NCBI GenBank assembly: GCA_031841125.1
Contig: CM063109.1
Location: 1,464,321-1,528,320, forward strand
Reading direction: 5' to 3'
DNA: 64,000 nucleotides
DNA from: Acanthococcus lagerstroemiae
Lineage: Eukaryota > Arthropoda > Insecta > Hemiptera > Eriococcidae
A program made the position numbers and the translations under genes. Positions 42,500-54,231 of this stretch are shown here, in pieces (the first letter of the stretch is position 1; every line of letters starts with the position of its first letter). Below the pieces are notes generated by a model, which searched no databases, was not told the DNA's origin, and worked only from the letters and a program-made list of their open reading frames with translations.

Positions 42500-42620
42500 C
42501 CTGTCGAGAGTTGCGTTTTTTAAAACGTGAATGGCCTTAAACATTTCAGCCGAATACCACTAGTCCTTGTCGACATTTGCGTTTTTTAAAACGTTAACGA
42601 CTTAAAACGTGTCGACAGTG
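42500..42620. repeat. Two-copy repeat, period 66 bp
   Basis: CTGTCGAGAGTTGCGTTTTTTAAAACGT-type unit (core TTGCGTTTTTTAAAACGT) begins at 42511 and 42577. Confidence 0.75.
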
Positions 42621-42630
42621 TCTTGATTTC

Positions 42631-42760
42631 GCGAGGAACGAGCGAAGCGAGTTCCGAGTACTTTTCGCTACGACTGCGAGGAACGAGCGAAGCGAGTTCC
42701 GAGTGCTTTTCGGCCGAAGGCCGAAAAGTCGGTACTGCTTTCGCGAAGCGAAAGCAGTTT
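42631..42760. repeat. Two-copy 45-bp repeat and GAA-triloop hairpins
   Basis: GCGAGGAACGAGCGAAGCGA followed by GTTCCGAGT occurs at 42631 and 42676. The block continues into two perfect hairpins with 10-bp stems and GAA loops: CTTTTCGGCC-GAA-GGCCGAAAAG (about 42706-42728) and CTGCTTTCGC-GAA-GCGAAAGCAG (about 42736-42758). The repeat unit can itself fold as GGAAC-GA-GC-GAA-GC-GA-GTTCC, with tandem G.A mismatches. Confidence 0.88.
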
Positions 42761-43245
42761 TTTACCTACTCGTACATGTATTATATATTATGTTGTTTTT
42801 TTTTGTACGGCGCTACTGAACGGAATCCCTCAGCTCTGAAATATGTTGAGTGTGACGTAACATGCATAAAATTAAATAGAATCTGGATTCTTCGTTCTTT
42901 ATTATTAGCGTGAAAAAATTACCAAAAACACCATTGTGGTGTATATTTCCTGCCTACGTATGACAAAGCGTACTGTCGATGTAATGCGTTGGAGGGAAGC
43001 ATTGTTTGAAATTTTCAGGAATGGGAAAGATAGTGTCCAGTCGTATTAAAAGAAAAAAAATGTACGTTTACATAGACTCGAAGCGAGGTTTTTTCTTCTT
43101 AACACAGCTTACAGTGTTCAAAGTCTTCGAATTGTATTCCCTGAGAAACTGATGAAAAGTTACTACCAGCAGAATGTGCCACGGCTCCGAAAGTTACATT
43201 AGAAATATATCTACGTTATTTATTTGTCTGTTATTGGTTTGCAGA

Positions 43246-46200
43246 ATGTACGTCGCTGTGAAAGTGGTCGCTCGTGTAATATTCGTTTTACTGAACAATG
43301 TTTACTGTATACCGACATACTGTGTGTGGATGTTGATGCTGCTACCTTTGAGGAAGTTGTATCCTCCGCTCTACTGGAAAATGGAAGGATTATTCTTTCA
43401 CTGGTTGTTGAGCATGGTCACCATGTGGAGCTGGACGGCCGGATACGATCGTAAGTCTAACAAATTTTACCGAAGCAGCTGCTGGTCTAAATAGCTTTGG
43501 GTCATTCGGTTGTAAAGTTCTGTAAATGAGGCGTTACGTGGTGTGTAAGGCAAGTTTTTTGTGAGGTAAAAATCGTGAAAAGTGCGCGTGAAATACGCGC
43601 TAAAATCTTCGGAAATAATTTTACGAGTCGTAAAGATAATGCGAACATGCGCAGAAATAATCAAAAGGAAAAATATGCAAATGCGTAAAAAAAACTTGTC
43701 CCACTTATTAGGCATATCGTCCTAGTGTATAAGTAAGTTCAGTTATTAAGAATATCGTGTGATGGGACTTGGCACATGATACTGGAGCTCTCTCGGGTGG
43801 TTCTCCAGAGAGACTGGTGAATTAGGAATTGGAAACCCGAGTGTTTGTATTAGTTGATAATATCAGTCAGGAACATGTCCTTGTTCCCCAAACAGTTTTT
43901 CTCTGTTGACGAAAATAAACCTGATATGAAGCTTTTACTTGTTGCTCCTTAATCTATTTTTAATTGGACCTTCGCCTCTCCCCCTCCTCCCTCCCCCCCC
44001 CAAAAAAAAAAGACACCTTGATACGCGTGTTCGGTATTGTTGAGCACAAGAAAGGTTCGTGGAATTCCGTTCTCGTGTACCTATAACCATTATTCGCCCT
44101 CAGAAATGGATTGAGACTTTCAGACTCTTGTACTCATATGTCTAAATGCCTCCTCCGTATGTACGAGAAAAAAAGAAGAAAAAACAAAAGTGAAAAATGT
44201 GATTTCTGGAGCCTTTCTACGTGGGTCTGGGCGGCATACTTCCTTCGTACTGCTTGACAAGCGTATAAAATTATCTCGTGCTTTTGGAACGCGTATTTCG
44301 ATTTTCTTCCTTCGAGCCCGTGAACTTGCTGGACCCGCGCGTCAATCCACGTCCGCTCGTTCCCTCTTCGAGCAGATATTTTATTCGGTTCATCCCGCTG
44401 TAGGTATAACGCGTTTGAATCTGATTCAAAAAGTTTTTGCGAACGTTCGCGATAAGTTTCGATTCTACGCAGTTCACCGTACCGTCGAAAGAATAAATCG
44501 AATTTGGGTTTTTCGTTTTCTCTCGACAAGTAACGAAAAAGCGAATAGATCCTGCTCTTTCTTCAATGCCACATCAATTTCTGTGTTGAAACTCGAATAC
44601 GACTATGAGCACAGTATCTCAAATTTGGCAGGATTTCTGCCGTATTTGACGTCAGTTGTGGAGTTTGTCTTCGATCCCGGTCACAGGAAGTCGCCGGTGA
44701 AAAGTTTTCAGAGAAGATTCACTGGGGCATTATGAAAATCAGAGCTCGCGCTGTGCACCCAGCAAATTGTTAAAGCTATGCATAATGATCGGCAATATTC
44801 GTATTAAGCGTCTGTAATCGGTGCACGTATTTATCTATACCTAGGTAAGGCACGTGTCTTCGCATCGATTAATGAAGCAACCGGATTCTAAATCATTATA
44901 CGCGGTCGCAAAGATGCTGCTCGTCGTTTTTAATTTAATAAAACTTTCGAATAATGGATTATCTTTACGATTAATAACTCGTCGATAAATTAGTGAGGTG
45001 TCGTAAACCAGCGCTCAAAACACGCGCGTATAAATAATAACCGAGTCGATCGAAGTTTATAATTTACGTCACTCGTTTATTTCCCTTCAGAATGATTTCG
45101 TTGAACTACCGTATAGCGTATAATTTAGGGTGAAGCTCGTAAATCAATATGAACAGCGCGGTGATGTATTGTACAGTAGCAGTCCTTCGTTTAGAACTAA
45201 AAACAGCGAGCAACCTGTCGCGTTATCTTTATATTTATAAGGGTTAGAAATGCCGTATCCTTCTCGTGATAAAGTCCACGAGGGATTGCTATTTGAAAAC
45301 TTGAAAATTGGGAGGGGGAGCAGATTTCTCGCTTTGAAGTTTAGCGCGTGACATTCAGATAAACCTAGAGTTTGTTAACGAACCAGCCAGTCCACAAGGC
45401 AACAGACTAACCGACAGGGAAATAGTCTGTTATTTCGATAGGCAGAGAGCCGCCAAAAGTGGCAAGCAGTCGGTGGGAAGGCATGATACGGAAACAAACA
45501 GGTCGCCTGTCGCTGAATATAGCGGAACCTAGATGAACGTCGAAATATTTTCGGCAATCGATAACAATCGAGTTAGCTACCGGGGTGCCTTGGTAATCTT
45601 CTTTACCGACTGTGAGTACGGAGTTCCACTATGCCAGACGCCAGACAGACATGAAACTATTGCGTACCCGTCTGTTTGTGTTTGTCCTCCTTCCTATCCC
45701 TTGTAGAAATATATCTACCCGCGCTATTTTTCCTCTCTCCCTTAAAAACCAACAAACTCTCTTGGGGGGGGGGGGTTAATTCTCGAAATCCGATTTAATT
45801 TAAATTTGAATCTCCGCGTACCTACGAAAAACTTAGGCCTCCATGCTGAAACTGAACCCGAGGAGAGACAGACGCAATATCAAAAGGATAGACTCAAAGA
45901 GTCAACGCGGCTTTTCTAATTGGGTATTGAGTTATACTTGTCTCTTAGGTACATACTTTAGAATACGAGTTACCGCACATATTACGACAACTGAAGTAGC
46001 AAATGCGTGGGAAAGCTTAGAATAATTTTCATCGAGATTTCAAGTTTCGCGTACGTCGTCGAGTTGACAAAACTAGATTTATCGCACTCTTTTCGTAGTT
46101 GTGGAAGTTGGCGACGATATCAGAGTATGTTTGGATGACCGAACGTTGGTAGTGGTCAATCATCAATCCACCAGTGACGTGCCCATGCTGATGGCCAGTT

Positions 46201-48854
46201 TCAACGCTCGGCCCGGTGTACTGCCGAACATCATGTGGATAATGGACTGGATATTCAAATTAACCAATTTTGGAATCGTATCGATCGTGCATCAAGATTT
46301 CTTCATATTGTCTGTAAGTGTCAATGCGACCCCGAAAACTGGACCTCCCCCCCCCCCACTACCTTGCTCCTGATTGGGCTAACGCGTTTCGATTAATCGT
46401 TAATACAGGGTAGAAAACAGCGCGATCAAGGCATCAAGGACCTGAGAACTCATTTACGCGAGTCATACATACCAAGAAACAGAAAACTAATGGTTTTGTT
46501 CCCGGAGGGAGGATTCCTCCGTAAACGACGAGAGGCTAGTCAAAGGTACTCGCATCGATTTACTACTCTCGATTGGCGCGGGCATTAAGTTTTTATAATT
46601 CCGTCGTCGTAGTCGTTTTATTATGAAATGCTACTCGAACGTACTATTTTCACGCGAAAGTGAATTTAAATGAAATTTTAAATCGCTGTCTCCCTTTTCT
46701 CTTCGTTCGATTATTTCCCGCGTCCGCTTTTTTTACAGTTTCGTGTACCGGTATTTGAACAGATCCTGCCCGTTCAAAACGTTTGGCCATTCACCCCCGA
46801 GAGAGAACTGAACTCGTGATCTGTGATCCGAATACCTATTCATCTAAAAAGTTAACTACGTTGTCCTTATACATTGAAGAAAGGAAGGGGAAAAAAGAAA
46901 GAAAGACCGAAAAAAAAACACAAAAAAAACTGAAGATGGATAAGAAATCCATCGTCTAATGATCTAATGTCTCCAATCCGGGTCAGTCAGTCAGTCAGTC
47001 ATCCTTCCTCTCCTTGCTCCTTCACGCGCCATTCTCACTGAGAATTTTCACTTTTTCACTTTAAATTATTGGCAAGCTGAGCCGAAGGATATATGTGTGG
47101 TCTTTTGAGAACTCAACTGTTCGCAGGACCCGCGTGCGTTGTCTTCTTCACCGAGCTCACCAAAATTCCAGAGATTGAAATTATGTCTCTCTTTCGAAGG
47201 ATTTATGAAATTCTGACTTGCTGGTTCGTGTTTCAGATACGCGACAAAGAACAATTTGCCTTTACTGAATTATGTAACCTTACCTCGTTTGGGTGCTTTC
47301 CACGTTATCATCGATGAAATGACGCCAGTACAAACGACGAAATACGGGTCCGGAAATGATAATACGATGTTGGATTACGAAGATACAGGTAGACACATCA
47401 GTGGTTGCAAATAAGATTACAGCTGGTGTTTTCCAGTTTGTCTAAGATGCGTCCCGCCTGTACCTAATAGCTATAGTCGGTTGATCTTGTATCGCTGACC
47501 GGCTCGGTGGAGGCTCATTTAATACACGGCTCGTGTAGTCCCCCTTATGATACTTACGTACGTATTAGTTTCGACGTCTTGACTGCTTGTACAAATACGA
47601 GCGCATGCATAGAAACACCTTTAAAGGGTACTCGCTGGTAGGCCATAATAAATAATACCGATATATTGAATTGGTCGCGAAACGAGAGTAGAGCTACAAT
47701 AAAAATAAAATCACGAGCAGTCCGTGTAATTTGAACCATTTTAACGAATAAAACTGCAAATAAGTAATTTCGAATAAAAGCGGCTGAACAGGAAACAATT
47801 AGTCCTTATAGTAACATTTTTATACACGGTAACTAGTAAGTGAGAACCCGAGAACGGGCGACGAGTCTGTAATTTTGGAGCAGTGCTGCAGATGACAGTG
47901 TGGGTACGCTCTCACACCGTTCGAAAAGTGATTCAGAGTACGAGGATAAATTCTTGTTCTTCTACCAAGTCCTGCTTCCGGCATGAAGGACAAATAAGAT
48001 GCAGTCGAAACAGAACTGTTTGTTTTCGAAATACGAAATTCGTCTTCCTCCCCCTCCTCTTTTGCTAGTTATACATAATCTTAAGTATGCGTGGCATTAA
48101 TATGTAATCTATGTTTTATTTCACGATGACTGTTACTCATTTAGGTCTGCATAACAATGATAAACTAGCTTGGGTATTGGACATTACCGTGGCGTATCCG
48201 AACGGCATTCCATTAGACTTGATGACCATTATAATGGGCTATAGAAGAGCGTGCAAAACATACCTGTGCTATCGCTTGTATCCGGCATCTCAGGTATAAG
48301 ACTATTCGTTGATTCGTATTTTACTGGTCACGATTTACCTTCTCCTCCCCGTCTCCTCTTATTTACGAATTTAGTTTCTCGTCTATTAGAACCGAGCGAT
48401 TTAAATCATCTAAAAATTGATGTAGCTTCCGAGGTTTCTTTCGTATAAAATTTGAATACATCGTCGTACTGCCGCTTCGTATATTTGTGACACACAAATA
48501 AAATCGTAATGTAACGCTTCTTCTAGTTCTGTAGCAGTGCACCAGCCTCAAAAAAATTTTACGTATATCTAAGCATAATTCTTAAATTGGGCTTATTGAA
48601 TACCGCAGGTACCGCGCGATCATGAAAACATGACGAAATGGTTGTTCGATCGTTGGGTGGAGAAAGAGAAAATGTTGGAAACTTTCTATCAAACGGGCGA
48701 GTTTCCGTGCGAAACATATTGTCCGTCCGGTAACCCATTGCCGCCTCAACTGATACGCCAAGACTGTCTGCGATTCTTCATTCTGCACGTGTTCTTCATC
48801 GCTTCGTCGTACGTACATTACCAGCTGTTCGTATACCTGCTGACTTTGTGGTAA
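43246..48854 (+). CDS. LPGAT1: Acyl-CoA:lysophosphatidylglycerol acyltransferase 1 orthologue, complete coding region
   Basis: Six coding exons joined by GT..AG introns: 43246-43450, 46099-46313, 46409-46545, 47237-47388, 48145-48293, 48609-48854. Together they give 1104 nt, 367 codons plus TAA, against about 370 residues in the human protein. N-terminal hydrophobic segment ([19 protein letters not shown]), then the AGPAT family motifs: NHQSTSD with H90 and D95 (the HX4D acyl-transfer box), [12 protein letters not shown], and [15 protein letters not shown] (block III, residues 170 on). A C-terminal hydrophobic stretch ([20 protein letters not shown]) suggests membrane anchoring. Family role: acylates lysophospholipids at the ER. 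Exon 1 opens at an acceptor (TTTGCAG) one base before the ATG, so at least one upstream non-coding exon exists, not located. No broken motif seen. Confidence 0.95.
43451..46098. other. Intron 1 of LPGAT1
   Basis: 2.6-kb intron, donor GTAAGTC and acceptor TTTTCGTAG. It contains a C-run followed by an A-run near 43994-44011 and a G10 run near 45765. Overlapping frames on both strands at 44134-44735 look like chance in GC-richer DNA. Confidence 0.8.
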
Positions 48855-50302
48855 CGAATGTGAGATAGACGTAGTAGCTCATTTGAAAATCTCTTTCCGC
48901 CGTCAGAGGTTAGGCAGCGAGGTATCGGAAAATAGGGTTCGTTGTTGGCGCAGGGACTCATTGTAACCGATCGCGCGTATTTCTAAGGCAGACTGGTGGC
49001 GAAAGGAATCTTTTTAGCGCCAATAAGTCAGAGCGGGTTTTCATCTCGCTTTTCTTCGAAAACGAGATATACGTGTAAAACCTCCTCGTATACTTACTTA
49101 ATTATTTTTCTGTTTTAATATTATTATTTTTTTAAAAAATTGGTTCGCAGCATCGAGATTATGATTGGCGTTAGCTCCATTTCGGCATTGTAAGCAAATC
49201 GAATCAACGTATGTACTAAATGCAAAACAGAAACACGCAATTTGCGATCGTAATCTGTATAATTTCTTTACTCGTTTCGTGAACATCTTCAAGTTGCGTA
49301 TTCTTCGTAACATTATTTTTACGCCAAAGTTCCTTAATACAGTGTAAAGAGAACGAGAGTTCGTGGTGCGCCTACCAAAATAATCCTATCTAGGTAAGCG
49401 TTGTCTATTCGGTTTGATAGCAGGATCCTAGTGCGGTAGAGAAGGTATGTGAATGTGCCTGCGAACGTTTCGAGTACTTAACAATTTTTTTCCAAATGCC
49501 GCACCAAGGTGCGGAAACTAATTAAGTTCCTAAGTTTACTTTACGATGTTCGAAATATCTGTGATGCTAGCGAGTGTTTACCCTGCTACGGAAGATCAAA
49601 AATTGTATATCCGTTCAGTTTTGGCCGCGAGATGCGTTCCAAGAAGTCGTCTGCCGAGCGATTTTATGTCCGCTCTTTCGAACGTTGGTATTTGAAAAGC
49701 ACTAGTAGACTCGACATTCTAACATTTTAGGCGAAGAGCTCGAAAGTGTGCTGAAACCGAGATCTCGAGTTTCCTTAGACTTAAGTAAATTATTGGTTAC
49801 TCGTCTGGAAAAATGCTAATACATCCGTACAAATGGGCTTAGATAGAACAAACTAAGATCGAGTCGGTTTTTAACATCTCTGTTCGGTAAAAATGTTTTA
49901 AAAAATTCAAATTTTGGTTAAGCCAGTGAATTTTTCGAATGACTGATTTGAAACCAAAGATTGCGCGCGTCGGATCTTTTACTGGTTTTCATTTGTCGTG
50001 TCGCCTAGTTGGTCTAATATGTAAACTTCACACGTTTACCCATACGTTTTAACTTTCGAAATTACTTCCAATCAACGTATTCATACTGAAAGCATTAGCG
50101 TAGCCTAGGGTGTGGCTGTAGGCGCTAAATTCCCCCCCCCCCCGCTTAAAAATGTTTTTCTTTATAAAAACATGATAATATTACAAGTTTCAACCATAGA
50201 AGTATGATAAAGGTCAATTTTGGACAATCCTTGAGAACATAAACTGGTGGAAAACGAAAAACTTCTTCGTTTGATTTGATCGTTTGTGAAGGAATTGGTT
50301 CT
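48855..50302. other. 3' flank of LPGAT1; no further gene seen
   Basis: Probable 3' untranslated region followed by non-coding sequence with a C-run near 50135. No recognised protein on either strand. Confidence 0.55.
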
Positions 50303-50545
50303 AGGCCGTAGCGTAACTAGCTTTTTTTTTTGCGTGGGCACGGAAAAGTCAACACAAAGTTGGGTCAAGTTGTTAAAGACCAAATCAATTTTTTGAATTG
50401 GAGATAATGAAAAATGACGTCGACGTGTAAAATTTTAAGTAGATGCATACTTAAATGATACTGCTATTCATTAAAACGTAATTATGCAGGCGTTCGTGAC
50501 GTGACTTCCGTTATGCAAATAGGATATAATACCTTTTTTATGTAT

Positions 50546-50592
<47 letters not shown>

Positions 50593-50690
50593 TTTTAGAA
50601 AAAATTTAATATTTTTTGCTATCTTCTAAAAAAAAATGGGCGGGCCGAGGAATTTTTAGACGGGCCCGCCCCTCGTTACTCCACTGGTTT
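50303..50690. mobile_element. Possible degenerate TIR element containing an ATT microsatellite
   Basis: Left end GCCGTAGCGTAACTAG and right end whose complement reads CCAGTGGAGTAACGAGGGGC resemble each other, a style common among insect MITE ends (GTGGCGTAACTAGG). Inside is an (ATT)n run at about 50550-50592. No target duplication established. Confidence 0.35.
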
Positions 50691-51305
50691 TAGGTACATC
50701 GCTGTCAGAGAATGTTACAAAATTCTCCTTCAATTGTTTCTTAATTTATTATTTTTTATTTTTTTTTTTAACATGAGGTTGAATAGACGTAACACGTAAC
50801 AGAGTGGGAGATCATGATTTGAGGTTTGATTTCTCTCAATGTGGATAAATTTTCCTTCACTGACGAGTAAACGGACCATCCGAATTTTAAAGGGCGAAGA
50901 GCTTGTCTGTTGCAAAATAAGCCACGCAGTCCATGGGAACAAAATCAGAATTCTACCCCGTCGCCGTAATGGCCTATACAGAACATTGACAGACGTACCG
51001 AAATAACTTTTTCTCAATAATTACGAATGCTTCTTTATTTCGCTGACAAGAAGTATTTGGAGATATAGCGAGCAAAATGAGATGAATAATTTTTTTTTAT
51101 TGAAATAATATACTACAAACTGTTGTAGGTCCGGCCAACCGTTATTTTGGTTATCGGCCGGTGCCTTTCACTAATATTACTACAACCTTATATTATTTTT
51201 AAAAAATTTTATAATTCGTCTTTCGGCCCAAGAGGCGGCCAACCGCGCCCCGCGTGGATTCATTTTTCATTCGTTTTTTTTCTTTTTTCTTACCCCCTTT
51301 TTTAG

Positions 51306-51614
51306 TCAGTTATGAAATCTATCGATGTTTTCTAAAAAATATTCCCTCAATTTGGTTTTGTTCTTTGTCCTTAAAATTTTTTGTGGGATTTTGTTCAAAA
51401 CTGTTGGAACCAAATGAGCCATTGTTTGCTCTCTATGCCTGTTGTTAGCCAAAGGTACCATATATATATACCTTCTGTAACCCCGGGCCAACTCCTCTCT
51501 TGGGGTATTCACTAAATGGTGTTTAAAGGCCTCCTCGTTCCTCGCTACGGAGTAATCGCTCAGTGCCTGCAATGGGAGTATACCTGCTCTTTGGAATATA
51601 TCGTTTTTTTTCAC
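51306..51614 (-). pseudogene. LINE 2 ORF2, C-terminal piece
   Basis: Minus frame with FQRAGILPLQALSDYSVARN, HHLVNTPREELARGYRR, and MVPLANNRHREQT to FLENIDRF. This type of sequence follows the RT in CR1/Jockey-like LINEs. The segment between 51615 and 51943 is in other frames. Confidence 0.75.
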
Positions 51615-51943
51615 TTAGCTGGAATGCCACTCTGAACGGGAGAATTTTTTCGACTATGTGTCTTTGAATTTTTTGTAGCTGCTTACTTTTTGCTGTCGAA
51701 GTTGTTCCCCATGCTATAACTACATATCTAATTGTACTTTCTACTAGACCATAATATAAAATTTTTTAAATTTCCGTTGATATTAAATTTTGTAATTAGG
51801 AGAACTGAAAAAGAAATATTTTCAATTTCTTTCTCAAGTTAAGGATCTGTTCGTCCCAAAGCAATTTACAATCTATATGAACCCTAAATATTTATAAGAA
51901 TCAACTCTCTCAATTTCACCGCAACTACAATTATCTGGGTTAT

Positions 51944-52586
51944 TTAATGTAAGGCAATGGCATGAATGTATTTGTAGGTTTTTCTTGTCTCCTGACCCAT
52001 ATGTCCTGTGCGGTACAACATATACTTTGTTTTGTTACAATTTATGGTTAGATTTTTGTCATGAGCCCATTTTACAAATTTATCCATCTCCGCCTGAGCC
52101 AATTCCAATAGTCGTTGTAGATCTCTTACTGCTATCAGTATTACCATATCATCTGCATATGCCACGTATATCACATTTTCTAGTGTTTTCATGATATCAT
52201 TTACGTATATATTTAATAGCGTTGGCCCAAGTACGGATCCATGTGGGACACCTCTCTCAGCACTAAACAGATCCCCGAATTCTTTTCCTATTTTAACTGT
52301 GAATCTCCTATCTTTAAAGTAATTTTTGAACCACTGTAGAAATTTTCCACGTACCCCGATGTTATGCAGCGCTATTATGATTTTTTCCGGATCCAAGGTA
52401 TCAAAAGCCTTTTTAAGGTCAATTAATATTGATACTACGTAATTATTCGAATTTAGATTGTTATGTATAAAATCGCACACTTGGGTTAGGGCAGATTGAG
52501 TATTATATTTTTTTCGGAATCCGTGTTGGTTTGGATGCAATAACTTGTTATTTTCTAGGTGCATGGTTAAATATTTTGATATATGT
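51944..52586 (-). pseudogene. LINE 2 reverse transcriptase, palm
   Basis: Minus frame: LLHPNQHGFRKKYNTQSAL, SILIDLKKAFDTLDPEKIII (first catalytic Asp), RGVPHGSVLGPTLLNIYVND, and VIYVAYADDMVILIAV (catalytic ADD), then KNLTINCNKTKYMLY. All RT motifs present and in one frame. Its N-terminal neighbour lies across the insert at 52587-52943. Confidence 0.92.
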
Positions 52587-52943
52587 ATAAGATTCAACAC
52601 AAAAATAGAAAGAGGCGAAAATAGATCGATAAATTTATTTTAATTATGGAATTTACAGAAATAAATTCAAAACGAAGATATTCTCGCGGTGGAGGAAAGC
52701 AGTGAGAAAACACTAAACGAAAGCTATGAACAACGTTCGGCAACTGCCTTCGAAAATGTTGTATTCAAAAGACTCGATCGAGAGGGAATAATACAAAGTT
52801 GATAACCAGATAGCACAAAGATGGTTGAATCATGATTGAACCGGTGAGAGCGAGAAATGTGGATAAGAAAATAATGCTCGACATGACAGGGCAGAAAAAG
52901 GCAAGAGTCAATGATCTATCAGAGATAGAACGGTGACTCGTAC
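52587..52943. mobile_element. 357-bp insertion in LINE 2 RT
   Basis: Interrupts RT between EKIMEKH and YLTMHLENN. Flanked by a 6-bp direct repeat ATATGT (52581-52586 and 52944-52949). No TIR, no coding sequence; contains AATAAATT-type signals. Perhaps a solo LTR or SINE; class undetermined. Confidence 0.6.
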
Positions 52944-52949
52944 ATATGT

Positions 52950-53837
52950 TTTTCCATAATTTTTTCTATTACTGGTAAAATGGACACAGGGCGGTAGTTT
53001 GATAATTTCCCCCTATCGCAACCCTTGTGAATTGGTCTTACAATAGAAATTTTTAAGGGTTCTGGGATCTGACCTGATTCTATTGCTGCATTTATAAGTT
53101 GAGATAGTTGTGCGAAGATTCTATCGTAGTTTGATTTAATTTGGGCTACTGAGATCCTATCGATTCCTGCTCCTTTCGGCTGAAGTTGAGTAACTATTTT
53201 TCCCAACTCTACTTTCGAAATTTTTGGTATAATAGCGCCACGCTAGGTTATTATCCTCGAGTTCAGTCGTATTATTAAAGGTACTCTGACATTGATGTTT
53301 TAGGGCCTCGACTTCCTCAACGAAATGCGCTGCCAATTGTTCCGCAATGTACTCGTCTGTCCCTTTAAACTGTTTTTTTATCACTTCGTCGGTTTGTTGT
53401 TTTTCTTTTTTGCCTCTCAACACGTTTATTAATTCCCACATTTTCCTACTATCTCCCCTACAATTTTCAAAACGTGTTCTGTAGTATAGTTCCTTTTGCC
53501 TTTTTATTATTCTGTTTACTACATTCCTTATGGATACATATTCATCCCTATATTGCGAATTGTTATGATTACTAAGCCATTTCCTTCGTTTTTTGTCTCG
53601 TTCCTGTATGAGGTTCTTTATGTGGTTTGTTTTCCATATCTTGTCGTCTCTTCGATTGTTTCTTCCAAGACACCTTCCTGACCTTGCCTTTCTTTGTAAT
53701 TTCTCCCAGCACTCAATGTAAATTTTCCCCGTCTGCTTTGATAAGTCTGTGCACTGCTGAATATCAAACTTGAGGCATGTCTCGATCCTCCTCCTATTTT
53801 CCTCTCCTTTTATTTCCTTTTTAAGCAGGGTTGCCAC
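52950..53837 (-). pseudogene. LINE 2 ORF2 linker and RT N-terminal motifs
   Basis: Two minus frames joined by a shift near 53210. Upstream: RRIETCLKFDIQQCTDL to KRRKWLSNHNNSQYRDEYV and RKMWELINVLRGKK. Downstream: QPKGAGIDRISVAQIKSNYD, IPEPLKISIVRPIHKG, SNYRPVSILPVIEKIMEKH, the usual opening of LINE RT. Confidence 0.87.
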
Positions 53838-54226
53838 TTTCTGGAAAACCGGGAAAAGTCAGGGAATTTGGTCAGTCAGGGAAAAGTCAGGGAATTTTCA
53901 TTTAAGTCAGGGAAATTTTCTGAAAATAACAAATGAGTTTGTATTTTATCTGAGTAAAACTTTTTTTATCATAACATAAGAATAATGATAATCTATTCGC
54001 AAATGAAATAGTCTATAATACTGAAAAATATTACATAAATTACATCTGTACCTTCTTCTTCTCGATAGCGATTTTTTTAAAATCTGTATTGTAAAAAATT
54101 TCTGTGACTCTCCTCCCTCGGGACTTCTCGGAATCCTGTAAAAAAGTCAGGGAAAATTGGAAAAGTTGGCCTGGAAAACCGGGAAAAGTCAGGGAAAACC
54201 AATCCTGAAAAATAGTGGCAACCCTG
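53826..54226. mobile_element. 401-bp TIR element in LINE 2
   Basis: TIR CAGGGTTGCCACT at 53826-53838, inverse at 54214-54226, followed inward by repeated GGGAAAAGTCAGGGAA units on both sides. Direct duplication TTAAG at 53821-53825 and 54227-54231. The style is widespread among animal MITEs. The LINE frame (IKTINL on one side, KKEIKGEENRRR on the other) resumes across it. Confidence 0.85.
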
Positions 54227-54231
54227 TTAAG

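Noticed and set aside
44134..44735. Long overlapping frames on both strands (181 codons plus, 131 codons minus) in LPGAT1 intron 1
   Set aside because: Overlapping frames on both strands in GC-richer DNA with few stops. No domain, high Arg/Ser/Phe content and no splice logic with the LPGAT1 exons; chance is the simplest reading.
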